64,000 nt of DNA from Sphingomonadales bacterium (GTDB taxonomy: Bacteria > Pseudomonadota > Alphaproteobacteria > Sphingomonadales > Sphingomonadaceae): contig JADJAC010000011.1 in assembly GCA_016704425.1 (NCBI GenBank), forward strand, positions 372,001 to 436,000, read 5' to 3'. The notes beneath the pieces were generated by a model, which worked only from the letters and a program-made list of their open reading frames with translations, made no database searches and was not told where the DNA came from. This document shows, one piece after another, positions 7,413-15,567 of the stretch; the stretch's first letter is position 1; every line of letters starts with the position of its first letter. A program made the translations under genes and the position numbers.

Positions 7413-8208
7413 TCATGGCATAATCTTCCGCCGCAAAGGCCGCATCGCTTGGAGAAAGCGATTCGGTGCTGGCAGGTGGCAGGCGCGGCGGCAATGAACA
7501 GGCAAGCCGGTACCAGAGCAGTGTATCGCGTGCTGGTGGCTCTGCACCCTGATCGACGATTTCGCCTATTGATACGGCCCAGCGCGGCGCTGAATCTGGA
7601 TGCCGCCAGACATTGAGCGACAATGGGCGACCGTCTGCGGCGTTCAGAAAGATTTGCGTTTCGCCTTCGCCTGCTATCGTGCCTTCGACGTGGAAGGCTT
7701 CTCCTACGCCCAGAACCTGGGGTGGTGCCGCAGGGCTTCCGGCTTCGCTCAGGAGATTGCGGACGAGTGCAGCAAGCGACGGGTTCGCGGGTTGTTGCGC
7801 ATCGGGGGCGGCGAGGCGTATTTCAGCCGGACGTCCTGAAACGGGTCTGGCAAAGACGATGACTTCGGATTTCACCAGCTTTGGCCATTTGCCACGGGCG
7901 TCCGGAGACACGTCCACGACATAAGCGATTCGTGGCGGAAGTCCCTCAAGACCCCGAATCACAGCCACGGTATCGGCCGCGATAAGGTAGCGCCGCTGGG
8001 TGGATGACACATTTCCGGCAAGTTCGCCCTTCAGTTGCTCCGCCTTGCGGATGCGAACCTGGGCGACGATCGGGGCCGGGAGGGAAAGGTCGGCCACGTC
8101 AGCATAGGTCAGCAGGGATGGGGGCGGCACAACCGCAGTTTTCTGCGCCGCAGCCGGATTTATGGCACTGAGCAGGATGCAGGCTAGAAGGGGTAATCTA
8201 ATCGTCAT
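7348..8208 (-). CDS. Secreted hypothetical protein
   Basis: This 286-residue protein has a clean signal peptide (MTIRLPLLACILLSAINPAAAQ), so it is probably periplasmic. No family is recognised. The body reads as beta-rich, with proline/alanine linkers and two cysteines near the C-terminus (ACSLPP, GPCQRT). It is last before the IS and converges with the pteridine-reductase-like gene; its stop codon lies in the 27-bp repeat, so the insertion left the coding sequence whole. It is divergent from the tonB operon, with about 220 bp between the two starts. Confidence 0.75.
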   Translation of the reverse strand: MTIRLPLLACILLSAINPAAAQKTAVVPPPSLLTYADVADLSLPAPIVAQVRIRKAEQLKGELAGNVSSTQRRYLIAADTVAVIRGLEGLPPRIAYVVDVSPDARGKWPKLVKSEVIVFARPVSGRPAEIRLAAPDAQQPANPSLAALVRNLLSEAGSPAAPPQVLGVGEAFHVEGTIAGEGETQIFLNAADGRPLSLNVWRHPDSAPRWAVSIGEIVDQGAEPPARDTLLWYRLACSLPPRLPPASTESLSPSDAAFAAEDYAMIRTRLGPCQRTRGKQSPARSS

Positions 8209-8429
8209 GACGGGTCCGGTTCGGAAGGAAAAATCGAAGTGTGGCGGCCCTTTTAGCGCTCAATGAGTAGCAGAGCAAAACCCGTTGCGTCGATCTGGTG
8301 ATGCCGATAGATGAAGTGTTGGGACCCGCAGCCGCAAGAGCTGTCGGGCTCGGGGTTGTGGAGCGGTTGCCAAGCGACGGTCGTTCTGCCAGCCTCTCCG
8401 TTTGGTGTTGGAGGGAGAGTCGTTTTTTA

Positions 8430-9056
8430 ATGGCCTATGCTGATCAAGAAATGAGCACCGGCAAACTGGTGTCCATCGGCGTTGTGGCGTTGCTCCATAT
8501 CGGTGCCGGTTATGCCCTCGTGACCGGACTTGCCTATGATGCCGTCAAGCAAGCCTATGAAGACCTGAAGACGTTTGACGTGCAGGAAGAGAAACCGGCG
8601 GAAGAGGAAAAGCCGCCTCCACCACCGGAGAAGCTCGATATTCCGCCGCCTCCGAAGGTTACTGCACCGCCGCCGGTCGTGATCTCGCCTGTGGTGACGC
8701 AGAATACGCTTCAGATCACGCCATCGGCGCCGCCTGCGCCTCCGCCTCCGCCTCCGCCGCCTCCGGCGCCGCGCGTTGCTGAAAAGGCGACGCAAAGAGG
8801 GGGCTCGATTTCGGATGAAGATTATCCGCCATCGTCGATCCGCAACGAAGAAGCCGGCACGTCGGTCGCCCGCTTCACGATCGGTACGGATGGAAAGGTG
8901 ACAAGCTGCAACGCATCGGGAGCCAGTCCGGCCCTTGATGCGGAAACATGCAAGCTGATCCTTCGCCGCTTCCGCTACAAGCCTGCCAAGGACGAAACCG
9001 GCAACCCGATTGAGGAAACGAGAACCCAACGCGTTACCTGGCGCCTGCCCAAGTAA
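8430..9056 (+). CDS. tonB: Energy transducer TonB
   Basis: This 208-residue TonB has an N-terminal membrane anchor (VVALLHIGAGYALVTGLAY) and a periplasmic spacer rich in Pro, Glu and Lys, including an uninterrupted proline run around residues 104-113. It ends with a TonB C-terminal domain (GTSVARFTIGTDGKVTSC ... LILRRFRYKPA ... TWRLPK). TonB transmits proton-motive energy from ExbB/ExbD to outer-membrane receptors. Start ATG 8430 follows GGAGGGAG by about 13 bp; the frame stays open upstream, but that stretch has no coding character. It heads the tonB-exbB-exbD-exbD operon, an arrangement known from Xanthomonas and sphingomonads. Confidence 0.93.
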   Translation: MAYADQEMSTGKLVSIGVVALLHIGAGYALVTGLAYDAVKQAYEDLKTFDVQEEKPAEEEKPPPPPEKLDIPPPPKVTAPPPVVISPVVTQNTLQITPSAPPAPPPPPPPPPAPRVAEKATQRGGSISDEDYPPSSIRNEEAGTSVARFTIGTDGKVTSCNASGASPALDAETCKLILRRFRYKPAKDETGNPIEETRTQRVTWRLPK

Positions 9057-9103
9057 CGACAGCCCGATTTGCACTTAGAAATTCATAGAGGAAAGTAACC
9101 ACC

Positions 9104-9874
9104 ATGTTTGATGTTTTGATACTTCAGGAAGCCGCCGCAGACGCCAGCACCGCCGCGGCCAAGACAGTTTTCGGCCCGATGCAGATGCTCGAAGAGGGCG
9201 GCGCCGTCACATGGACGATCGCGATCATTCTCGCCGTCATGTCGATCGTGTCGTGGTACATTATGCTGGTCAAGCTGTTCGAACAGCAGAAGGTGATCGG
9301 TCAGTCCAAGGAAGGCGTGCGGTCCTTCTGGTCCGCATCCAACATCCGCGATGGCGCGAACAAGTTCGAAAAGAATTCGGCATTCCGCCAGCTCGTCGAT
9401 GACGGCCTTCGTGCCGATGCGGAGCACAGCCACTTCACGGATCAGCTCGATGCGCATGAATGGATGCACAGCTCGCTGCGCCGCAGCCAGGACGCGATCA
9501 ATGCAAAGCTCGGCACGGGCCTTGCTTTCCTCGCGACAGTGGGTTCGACGTCTCCGTTCGTCGGGCTGCTCGGCACGGTTATCGGCATCACCAGCGCGCT
9601 GGTGAAGATCGCCGCCACGGGCAACGCAGACATCGCATCGATTGCGGGTCCGGTCGGCGAAGCGCTTTACATGACGGCCTTCGGTCTGATCGTGGCTGTT
9701 CCGGCGGTTATGGGCTACAACTGGCTGCAGCGTCGCAACAAGCTCATTGCAGAGCGCATGAGCCGCTTCTGCGATGACCTTCATGGTGATCTGATGTCCG
9801 GCGGCAAGATCCGTCCGCAGGTCAAGGCGCCGGCTGCTGCTGCCAAGCCTGCTGCTGCGACCGCCAAGGCCTGA
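9104..9874 (+). CDS. exbB: Proton channel ExbB (MotA/TolQ/ExbB family)
   Basis: This 256-residue protein of the TonB motor has three predicted membrane segments: VTWTIAIILAVMSIVSWYIMLV near the N-terminus, then the conserved FVGLLGTVIGIT pore segment, and MTAFGLIVAVPAVMGYN. The C-terminus is an Ala/Lys-rich tail (PAAAAKPAAATAKA). ExbB forms the pentameric inner-membrane channel around ExbD. AGAGGAAAGT before ATG 9104 is a good ribosome-binding site. It lies 47 bp after tonB and before two exbD genes. Confidence 0.95.
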   Translation: MFDVLILQEAAADASTAAAKTVFGPMQMLEEGGAVTWTIAIILAVMSIVSWYIMLVKLFEQQKVIGQSKEGVRSFWSASNIRDGANKFEKNSAFRQLVDDGLRADAEHSHFTDQLDAHEWMHSSLRRSQDAINAKLGTGLAFLATVGSTSPFVGLLGTVIGITSALVKIAATGNADIASIAGPVGEALYMTAFGLIVAVPAVMGYNWLQRRNKLIAERMSRFCDDLHGDLMSGGKIRPQVKAPAAAAKPAAATAKA

Positions 9875-9951
9875 TTTAGGGGAGGGCGAAGGCAGGAGTC
9901 TTCGCCCCCGCCAATCCGGCCAGTCGAGTTTTAGAGGAATAGGAAACCAAG

Positions 9952-10428
9952 ATGGCAATGAGCGTAGGCTCAGGCGGCGAAGACGCCCCAATGTCGGATA
10001 TCAACACCACGCCGCTGGTGGACGTGATGCTCGTTCTTCTCATCATCTTCCTGATTACGATTCCGGTCGTGGTGAAGAAGGTGCCGCTGAAGGTTCCGAC
10101 GATTGTGTATCAGCCGACCGTCACCAAGGCTGAAAACGTGATTCTTTCGGTGCGCGGTGAATCCGATGGAAGCTGCGGCGTCTATTGGGGACAGTCGCGG
10201 GTGAATGCCAGCCAGCTGCTTTCAAAGGCCGCGGCCAAGTTCAAGAACGAAGCAGACCGGCTCGGGCCGAACGTGACGGACCCGAACCTTTTTCCCGAGG
10301 TGCATATCCGCGGGGACCAGAATACGCCCTATCGCTGTATCGGCGGCACGATTTCGATCATGCAGAGCGCGGGCTTCATTCGGGTCGGCTTTATTTCTGA
10401 ACCCAAGGGCGGCACAGCGACCCGTTGA
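9952..10428 (+). CDS. exbD: Biopolymer transporter ExbD (first copy)
   Basis: This 158-residue ExbD/TolR-family protein has an N-terminal cytoplasmic stretch with SDINTTPLVDVMLVLLIIFLI, in which the membrane-embedded Asp is the proton-carrying residue. The periplasmic domain contains a cysteine pair (GSCGVYWG and YRCIGG) that may form a disulfide. It works with ExbB and TonB at the inner membrane. It is the longer of the two ExbD paralogues in the operon, with extra periplasmic sequence compared with the second copy. Confidence 0.93.
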   Translation: MAMSVGSGGEDAPMSDINTTPLVDVMLVLLIIFLITIPVVVKKVPLKVPTIVYQPTVTKAENVILSVRGESDGSCGVYWGQSRVNASQLLSKAAAKFKNEADRLGPNVTDPNLFPEVHIRGDQNTPYRCIGGTISIMQSAGFIRVGFISEPKGGTATR

Positions 10429-10470
10429 CCGGCGATGCGTCCCTGACGGATATTTTTTGGAGAGTTAATT

Positions 10471-10902
10471 ATGGCAATGAGTTCGGGCGGAGACAGTGAC
10501 GAACCGATGATGGACATCAACACCACGCCGTTGATCGACGTGATGCTGGTGCTTCTGATCATGTTCATCATCACCCTGCCGCCGGCCACGCACGCGGTGA
10601 AGATTGATCTTCCGCAGGATTGCGCACCGAAGTGTCCGCCACCGCCGCCGATCCTGCCGACGAAGAATGTTCTCTACGTCGCGCCGAACGATGCGATCCT
10701 CTGGAACGGTCAGCCGGTTGCTCTGTCGCAGATTCAGGGCATGCTGGAAGCAACGCAGACAATGGACCCGATCCCGGAACTCCACTTGCAGCCGGATGCC
10801 AGTGCCCGTTACGACACGGTTGATCGCGTCCTGGCCATCACCAAGCGCGCCAACGTGTCCAAGATGGGATTTGTCGGCAACGAAGCCTATCGCGGCTTCT
10901 GA
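10471..10902 (+). CDS. exbD: Biopolymer transporter ExbD (second copy)
   Basis: This 143-residue ExbD/TolR paralogue starts 42 bp after the first copy, with GGAGAG before ATG 10471. It has the same MDINTTPLIDVMLVLLIMFII signature with the essential Asp in the membrane segment. A CAPKCPPPPP stretch at the periplasmic side differs from the first copy. In Xanthomonas a second ExbD is not needed for iron uptake but is for other functions; whether that holds here is unknown. A strong terminator follows, ending the operon. Confidence 0.93.
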   Translation: MAMSSGGDSDEPMMDINTTPLIDVMLVLLIMFIITLPPATHAVKIDLPQDCAPKCPPPPPILPTKNVLYVAPNDAILWNGQPVALSQIQGMLEATQTMDPIPELHLQPDASARYDTVDRVLAITKRANVSKMGFVGNEAYRGF

Positions 10903-10924
10903 TCCTGCTATCAAAACAGAATTG

Positions 10925-10951
10925 GGGCGGCTTTCGGGCCGCCCTTTTTTT
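10925..10951 (+). terminator. Rho-independent terminator after exbD2
   Basis: A perfect 7-bp stem GGGCGGC / GCCGCCC with loop TTTCGG is followed by seven T residues, 22 bp after the exbD2 stop. This is a textbook intrinsic terminator closing the tonB operon. Confidence 0.93.
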
Positions 10952-10975
10952 GTGTCTGAAGGATGGGCTGGGTGC

Positions 10976-11179
10976 CTAGTCCAGCAAGCGGGCGGGCGGG
11001 ACACCGAACACGGTCGCAAGTTTCTCCAGGACGCCGATGCTGGGGTTGCGTCGGGCACGCTCAAGATCGCTCAAATAGACCTTGGACATGCCGGCCTCGA
11101 AGGCAACATACTCCTGCGTCCACTGCTTTTCGGCGCGAAGCATCCGCAAATTTCGAGCGAGCCGGTTGCTGATATCCAT
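10976..11179 (-). CDS. Small XRE-family HTH regulator
   Basis: This 67-residue single-domain Cro/C1-type regulator has an HTH in LRAEKQWTQEYVAFEAGMSK and then YLSDLERARRNPSIGVLEKLA, ending in PPARLLD. The start is set at MDISNRLARN, because a longer frame (to 11242) would add residues unlike family N-termini. It may act as a repressor of itself or of the divergent small ORF at 11269. Proteins of this size occur in many sphingomonads next to ribonucleotide reductase or tonB loci, but no target is known. Confidence 0.85.
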   Translation of the reverse strand: MDISNRLARNLRMLRAEKQWTQEYVAFEAGMSKVYLSDLERARRNPSIGVLEKLATVFGVPPARLLD

Positions 11180-11231
11180 GCCCCAATAGCGCCCCGAAAA
11201 CGGCCACAGAGCGATTACTGATCGGATGCCA

Positions 11232-11259
11232 TTGACAAACAATCGTTGAATAATGATAA
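11232..11259 (+). promoter_or_regulatory. Sigma70-like promoter for small ORF
   Basis: TTGACA (11232-11237) is followed after 16 bp by TGATAA (11254-11259), close to consensus in a GC-rich genome. A start site about 7 bp later would fall almost on the ATG at 11269, giving a nearly leaderless transcript. Confidence 0.45.
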
Positions 11260-11268
11260 ACGTTCGGG

Positions 11269-11469
11269 ATGATACTCGACGGCCAACACCTGATCATCGG
11301 CGTGAAGCTCATCACGATGCACGGCGCGGAACTGGAACTGCGGGCAGGCAGCGATTGGCGGTTGGCCATCTGGGACGAAAACGAACGACCTGAATCCGGC
11401 CGAGAAATCGGGCCGGGCGCCATGATAGCCCAAGATGATCCGGCGCTCGTACTAAGTGAAGCCTATTGA
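11269..11469 (+). CDS. Small hypothetical protein, 66 aa
   Basis: This short frame reads as a compact acidic protein (for example GAELELRAGSDWRLAIWDENE), with no recognised domain. Support comes from the good promoter-like sequence just upstream, its divergent position relative to the XRE regulator, and codon choice resembling coding sequence. Against it are the small size, no Shine-Dalgarno, and an open frame on the opposite strand. Treat as a possible gene. Confidence 0.4.
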   Translation: MILDGQHLIIGVKLITMHGAELELRAGSDWRLAIWDENERPESGREIGPGAMIAQDDPALVLSEAY

Positions 11470-11566
11470 AAAGCTTGGCTTCAAGGCTCCTCGCCCCGGC
11501 CGTTCACGCGTGAGCTTTCATACGTTGCTGCCCGCAATCGGGCCGGGTTTCAGCGGCCGGCGCGTC

Positions 11567-12625
11567 TCACTCCGCAGCAATCCCCGCCTGCTCGAACATA
11601 TCCTTCTCCACAACCTCGACCACTCCGGCCCCGTCGTTCGCGGCCTTGGCGTCCTTGCGGCGGTCGAACGAGTCCCACACTTCGTTCCAGTTGCCCCGCG
11701 TCGCGGCCTTGGAATATTCGGTCGCGCGGGTTTCGAAGAAGTTGGCGTGCTCCACCCCGTTCAGCAGCGGCGCGAGCCAGGGAAGGGGGTGTTCGTCGAT
11801 CATGTACATCGGCTTGAAGCCCAGCTGGCCCAGCCGCCAGTCTGCGATGTAGCGAATATATTTCTTGATTTCCTTCGCGGTCATGCCGGGAACGGGGCCG
11901 TCCTCAAAGGCGAGGTCGATGAACGCATCTTCCAGCCGCACGGTCTTCTGGCAGCAATCGAGAATATCATCCTTTACCGATCTGGTCAGGCAGTCCCGTT
12001 CCTTCACAAAGGCGTGGAACAGGCGGGTGATGCCTTCGCAGTGCAGGCTTTCGTCGCGCACGCTCCAGCTGACGATCTGGCCCATGCCCTTCATCTTGTT
12101 GAAGCGCGGGAAGTTCATCAGCATCGCGAAGCTCGCGAACAGCTGCAGCCCTTCGGTAAAGCCACCGAACATGGCGAGCGTGCGGGCAATATCCTCATCG
12201 CTGTCGACGTTGAAGGTCGCGAGGTAATCGTGCTTGTCCTTCATCTCCTTGTACTGAAGGAACATGCCATATTCGCTTTCGGGCATGCCGATCGTGTCGA
12301 GCAAATGCGAATAGGCCGCGATGTGCACCGTTTCCATGTTGCTGAACGCCGCGAGCATCATCTTGATCTCGGTCGGCTTGAACACGCGGCCATAATGTTC
12401 GTGGTAGCAATTCTGCACCTCGACATCGGCTTGCGTGAAGAAGCGGAAGATCTGCGTCAGCAGGTTGCGCTCATGATCGGTCAGCTTCTGCGCCCAATCG
12501 CGGCAATCCTCACCCAGCGGCACCTCCTCCGGCATCCAGTGGATCTGCTGCTGGCGTTTCCAGAAATCATAGGCCCAGGGATATTCGAACGGCTTATACT
12601 GGTTGCGGGCTTGGGTGAGGGACAT
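11567..12625 (-). CDS. nrdB: Ribonucleotide reductase class I, beta subunit
   Basis: This 352-residue R2 protein houses the di-iron/tyrosyl radical. Metal ligands and radical site are visible in METVHIAAYSHLLD (Glu-x2-His with Tyr four residues later) and in VRDESLHCEG (Glu-x2-His). The earlier acidic ligand is in TQADVEVQN. The start is placed at MSLTQARNQYKPFEYPWAYD, because upstream codons overlap the intergenic segment after nrdA. It lies 82 bp downstream of nrdA on the same strand and supplies the radical for reduction of ribonucleoside diphosphates. Confidence 0.95.
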   Translation of the reverse strand: MSLTQARNQYKPFEYPWAYDFWKRQQQIHWMPEEVPLGEDCRDWAQKLTDHERNLLTQIFRFFTQADVEVQNCYHEHYGRVFKPTEIKMMLAAFSNMETVHIAAYSHLLDTIGMPESEYGMFLQYKEMKDKHDYLATFNVDSDEDIARTLAMFGGFTEGLQLFASFAMLMNFPRFNKMKGMGQIVSWSVRDESLHCEGITRLFHAFVKERDCLTRSVKDDILDCCQKTVRLEDAFIDLAFEDGPVPGMTAKEIKKYIRYIADWRLGQLGFKPMYMIDEHPLPWLAPLLNGVEHANFFETRATEYSKAATRGNWNEVWDSFDRRKDAKAANDGAGVVEVVEKDMFEQAGIAAE

Positions 12626-12707
12626 GGGCTTAGCTTTCAGCTGCAATATTGGAATGCGGTGCCGACGTTCGTCGGCGCGTTGAGGATCTCGAACATCAGT
12701 GACCCGG

Positions 12708-14597
12708 TCACTGACATGCCAGACACTCGTCATAGTCCTTGGCTTCAACTTCAATCTGCTTGAGGTCGATCGTGTTGTCCGCCTCGACGCCGCCGGCAAA
12801 GCCTGCGCGCTGGATCGATTTGGAGCGGAGGTAGTAGAGCGACTTCACGCCGAGTTCCCACGCGCGGAAGTGGAGCATCAGCAGGTCCCATTTCTCGACG
12901 TCCGCCGGGATGAACAGGTTCAGCGACGTTGCCTGGTCGATATAGGGCGTCCGGTCCGCCGCGAGTTCGATCAGCCAGCGCTGGTCGATCTCGAAGCTGG
13001 TCTTGAACGTGTCCTTCTCCTCCGACGAGAGGAAGTCGAGATGCTGGACGGAGCCGCCCTGTTCGAGGATCGAGTTCCACACGGCTTCGCTGTTCTTTGC
13101 CTTTTCGGTCAACAGCTTTTCAAGGTGCGGGTTGCGGATCGAGAAGCTGCCGGACAGCGTCTTGTGCGTATAGATGTTCGCCGGGATCGGCTCGATGCAC
13201 GCACTCGTCCCGCCGCAGATGATGCTGATCGAGGCGGTCGGTGCGATCGCCGTCTTGCAGGAAAAGCGTTCCATCACGCCGCGTTCCTCGGCATCGGGGC
13301 AGGCGCCGCGTTCGGTGGCCAGCAGCATCGACGCTTCGTTCACGCTTGCGGAGACATGCTTGAAGATCCGCATGTTCCAGCTCTTGGCCATGGCTCCTTC
13401 GAACGGCAGTCCGCGCGCCTGAAGGAAGGAGTGGAATCCCATCACGCCAAGGCCGACCGAGCGTTCGCGGCTCGCTGAATAGATGGCCCGCGCCATTTCG
13501 GGCGGCGCACGGTCGATATAGTCGGTCAGGACATTGTCGAGGAAACGCATGACATCTTCGATGAATTGCTTGTCCCCGCTCCACTGATCCCAAGTCTCAA
13601 GGTTGAGCGAGGACAAGCAACAGACCGCCGTGCGGTCATTCCCGAGATGGTCGCGACCCGTCGGGAGAGTAATTTCACTGCACAGATTGGACGTCGAAAC
13701 CTTGAAGCCCAGCTCGCGGTGATGCTTCGGCATTGCCTTGTTCACATGATCGGAAAAGACGATGTAGGGTTCGCCCGTAGCCAGCCGGGTTTCGACCAGC
13801 TTCTGGAACAGGCTGCGCGCATCGACGCGGCCGCGCTCCGAATTGTCTTTTGGCGAACGCAGCACCCACTCTTCGCCATTGCGGACGGCTTCCATGAAGG
13901 CATCCGTAACGAGAACGCCGTGATGCAGGTTCAGCGCCTTGCGGTTGAAATCGCCCGAGGGCTTGCGGATCTCGAGGAACTCCTCGATCTCGGGGTGCGA
14001 AATGTCGAGATAGACGGCCGCCGACCCGCGGCGCAGGCTGCCTTGCGAAATGGCCAGCGTGAGCGAATCCATCACGCGGACAAAAGGAATGATCCCGCTC
14101 GTCTTGCCATTGAGGCCAACCGGTTCGCCAATGCCGCGGACGGACCCCCAATAGGTGCCGATCCCGCCGCCGCGCGATGCGAGCCAGACATTTTCGTTCC
14201 AGGTGTTGACGATACCCTCAAGGCTGTCGTCGACCGAATTCAGATAGCAGGAAATGGGGAGGCCGCGCCCTGTACCGCCGTTCGAAAGGACGGGCGTTGC
14301 CGGCATGAACCAGAGCTTCGAGATATAGTCATAGATGCGCTGGGCGTGCGCCTGATCGTCGGCATAGGCACTGGCCACGCGCACAAACAGATCCTGATAG
14401 GTCTCGCCTGGCAGGAGATAGCGGTCCTTCAGCGTGTCCTTGCCGAAATCCGTCAGCAACGCATCGCGGCTGGCATCGATCTCAAGCTTATAGGGCACCG
14501 CCCGGCTCTTGCTGTCCGTCTTGTCGCTTGGAGCCGGAGCCTCGTTTACCGTTGCCACATCTGCATCGCCAACACTCTGCGTATCCCGAAAATCCAT
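12708..14597 (-). CDS. nrdA: Ribonucleotide reductase class I, alpha subunit
   Basis: This 629-residue catalytic R1 subunit carries all key residues. The active-site cysteine is in LPISCYLNSVDDS, the radical/acid-base triad in NLCSEITLPT (Asn-x-Cys-x-Glu), the partner cysteine in TAVCCLSSLN, the radical-transfer tyrosines in SLYYLRSKS, and the C-terminal redox CxxC in DECLACQ. Only about 35 residues precede the R1 N-domain, so the roughly 90-residue N-terminal ATP-cone that mediates dATP inhibition is missing. The promoter region upstream has two NrdR boxes. Confidence 0.95.
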   Translation of the reverse strand: MDFRDTQSVGDADVATVNEAPAPSDKTDSKSRAVPYKLEIDASRDALLTDFGKDTLKDRYLLPGETYQDLFVRVASAYADDQAHAQRIYDYISKLWFMPATPVLSNGGTGRGLPISCYLNSVDDSLEGIVNTWNENVWLASRGGGIGTYWGSVRGIGEPVGLNGKTSGIIPFVRVMDSLTLAISQGSLRRGSAAVYLDISHPEIEEFLEIRKPSGDFNRKALNLHHGVLVTDAFMEAVRNGEEWVLRSPKDNSERGRVDARSLFQKLVETRLATGEPYIVFSDHVNKAMPKHHRELGFKVSTSNLCSEITLPTGRDHLGNDRTAVCCLSSLNLETWDQWSGDKQFIEDVMRFLDNVLTDYIDRAPPEMARAIYSASRERSVGLGVMGFHSFLQARGLPFEGAMAKSWNMRIFKHVSASVNEASMLLATERGACPDAEERGVMERFSCKTAIAPTASISIICGGTSACIEPIPANIYTHKTLSGSFSIRNPHLEKLLTEKAKNSEAVWNSILEQGGSVQHLDFLSSEEKDTFKTSFEIDQRWLIELAADRTPYIDQATSLNLFIPADVEKWDLLMLHFRAWELGVKSLYYLRSKSIQRAGFAGGVEADNTIDLKQIEVEAKDYDECLACQ

Positions 14598-14964
14598 TCC
14601 CTACCCCTAATCACGTTCCGCATATGTTCGAATCGGGCACGAACTGCCCGTATAGCATTTTTCGGGAGGACCTGCGCGAAGATTCCCGCTTCTCCCCGCA
14701 ATCCACAGCGCAAAACTTCCCTGCTGCGCGATTCGCGTCGCACAGCGCAGAAACACAAGCTGTTGGGTTGCCCCCCGATCAAGCCACTATCCATAGTGCC
14801 TCAACCGCTGTGCGAAGCAAGAGGGTAAATGACAATTTAGAGACTCGGTTCGTCGCAATATCGACTCGACTCGTGGCGCAAATTTCATGTCGCACCGCAG
14901 CGACGCGCGGGATTTTCAGGGATTGAATCTTTGGCAAGGGGTTATGGCGCCGAAGCAAATTTAT
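14598..14964. other. Non-coding region between mocA-like gene and nrdA
   Basis: About 367 bp without a credible gene. It carries the nrdA promoter region and the two NrdR boxes. No other clear motif was found, and no intrinsic terminator is obvious after the upstream mocA-like gene. Confidence 0.7.
14753..14799 (-). promoter_or_regulatory. Paired NrdR boxes upstream of nrdAB
   Basis: Two 16-bp boxes, ACACAAGCTGTTGGGT (14753-14768) and CCACTATCCATAGTGC (14784-14799), resemble the NrdR consensus acaCwAtATaTwGtgt. The second is a near-perfect palindrome. Their starts are 31 bp apart, three helical turns, the spacing usual for NrdR operators. They lie 156-202 bp upstream of the nrdA start. NrdR would repress the operon when dATP is plentiful. 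Confidence 0.75.
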
Positions 14965-15567
14965 TTATGCAGGTTTCGGCTCACGGGGTTTCAGCACAGT
15001 TTCAAGATCGCGCCGCGTGTCGATATCGGCGAGCGAGCCTGCGCTGGCGCTGACCGGAATCGCATCTTTCAGCAATGCTTGCGCTCCCCGGTCTCCGGAC
15101 AGCGTCATCAGCGTGTCAAAGACTGAACGCGGAAATATGGCGGGCGGCGTACGATGGGAGTCGGCCCATGAGGCAACGACCGAGCCGCAGCCAGCGCTCT
15201 CGAACGCCTTGACCAGCTGCCGGAGATGACAGGTTTCGACAAAGGGCATGTCGCCGAGGCACACCAGCAGCCCATCAGCATGGCAGTTTGCGGCATGTTG
15301 CGCTGCCAGCCTGAGAGACTGCGATAGCCCCGCCTCCGGGGTCGTGTTGACGATACGCGAAAAGCCCAGGCTGCCGAGCGCGGCATCAAGCGCCGGCGCA
15401 TCGGCGTTGCAAATCGCGACGGTCCATTCAAGATCGCAGTCGGCCAAGGCGCGGGCGGCGCACGCCCCGATCATCCTGTCGCCAATCATGGCCTCGAGCT
15501 TGTTGCCGCCAAATCGCGAGCCGCGCCCTGCGGCAAGCAGTGCCCCGACAATCCTAGCGGCGGCCAT
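14965..15567 (-). CDS. Molybdenum cofactor nucleotidyltransferase (MocA/MobA-like)
   Basis: This 200-residue NTP transferase has the glycine-rich nucleotide loop LLAAGRGSRFGGNKL at the N-terminus and LVCLGDMPFVETCHL with the metal-binding Asp. Such proteins (MocA) attach CMP to molybdopterin to give the cytosine dinucleotide cofactor used by molybdenum hydroxylases of the xanthine oxidase family. Start ATG 15567 overlaps the 3' end of the xdhC gene by 14 bp. The neighbours xdhC and the divergent iorAB-like genes make this role likely. MobA (GMP transfer) is the alternative. Confidence 0.85.
   Translation of the reverse strand: MAAARIVGALLAAGRGSRFGGNKLEAMIGDRMIGACAARALADCDLEWTVAICNADAPALDAALGSLGFSRIVNTTPEAGLSQSLRLAAQHAANCHADGLLVCLGDMPFVETCHLRQLVKAFESAGCGSVVASWADSHRTPPAIFPRSVFDTLMTLSGDRGAQALLKDAIPVSASAGSLADIDTRRDLETVLKPREPKPA

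Noticed and set aside
8735..8775. Short tandem repeat that might suggest a CRISPR or microsatellite locus
   Set aside because: It is the proline codon run of TonB; there are no spacers or direct repeats of CRISPR length.
8427..9074. Arginine-rich minus-strand frame opposite tonB
   Set aside because: The poly-Arg stretch is only the complement of the proline codons in TonB.
11456..12763. 435-codon plus-strand frame opposite nrdB
   Set aside because: Shadow of nrdB, which has all iron and radical residues.
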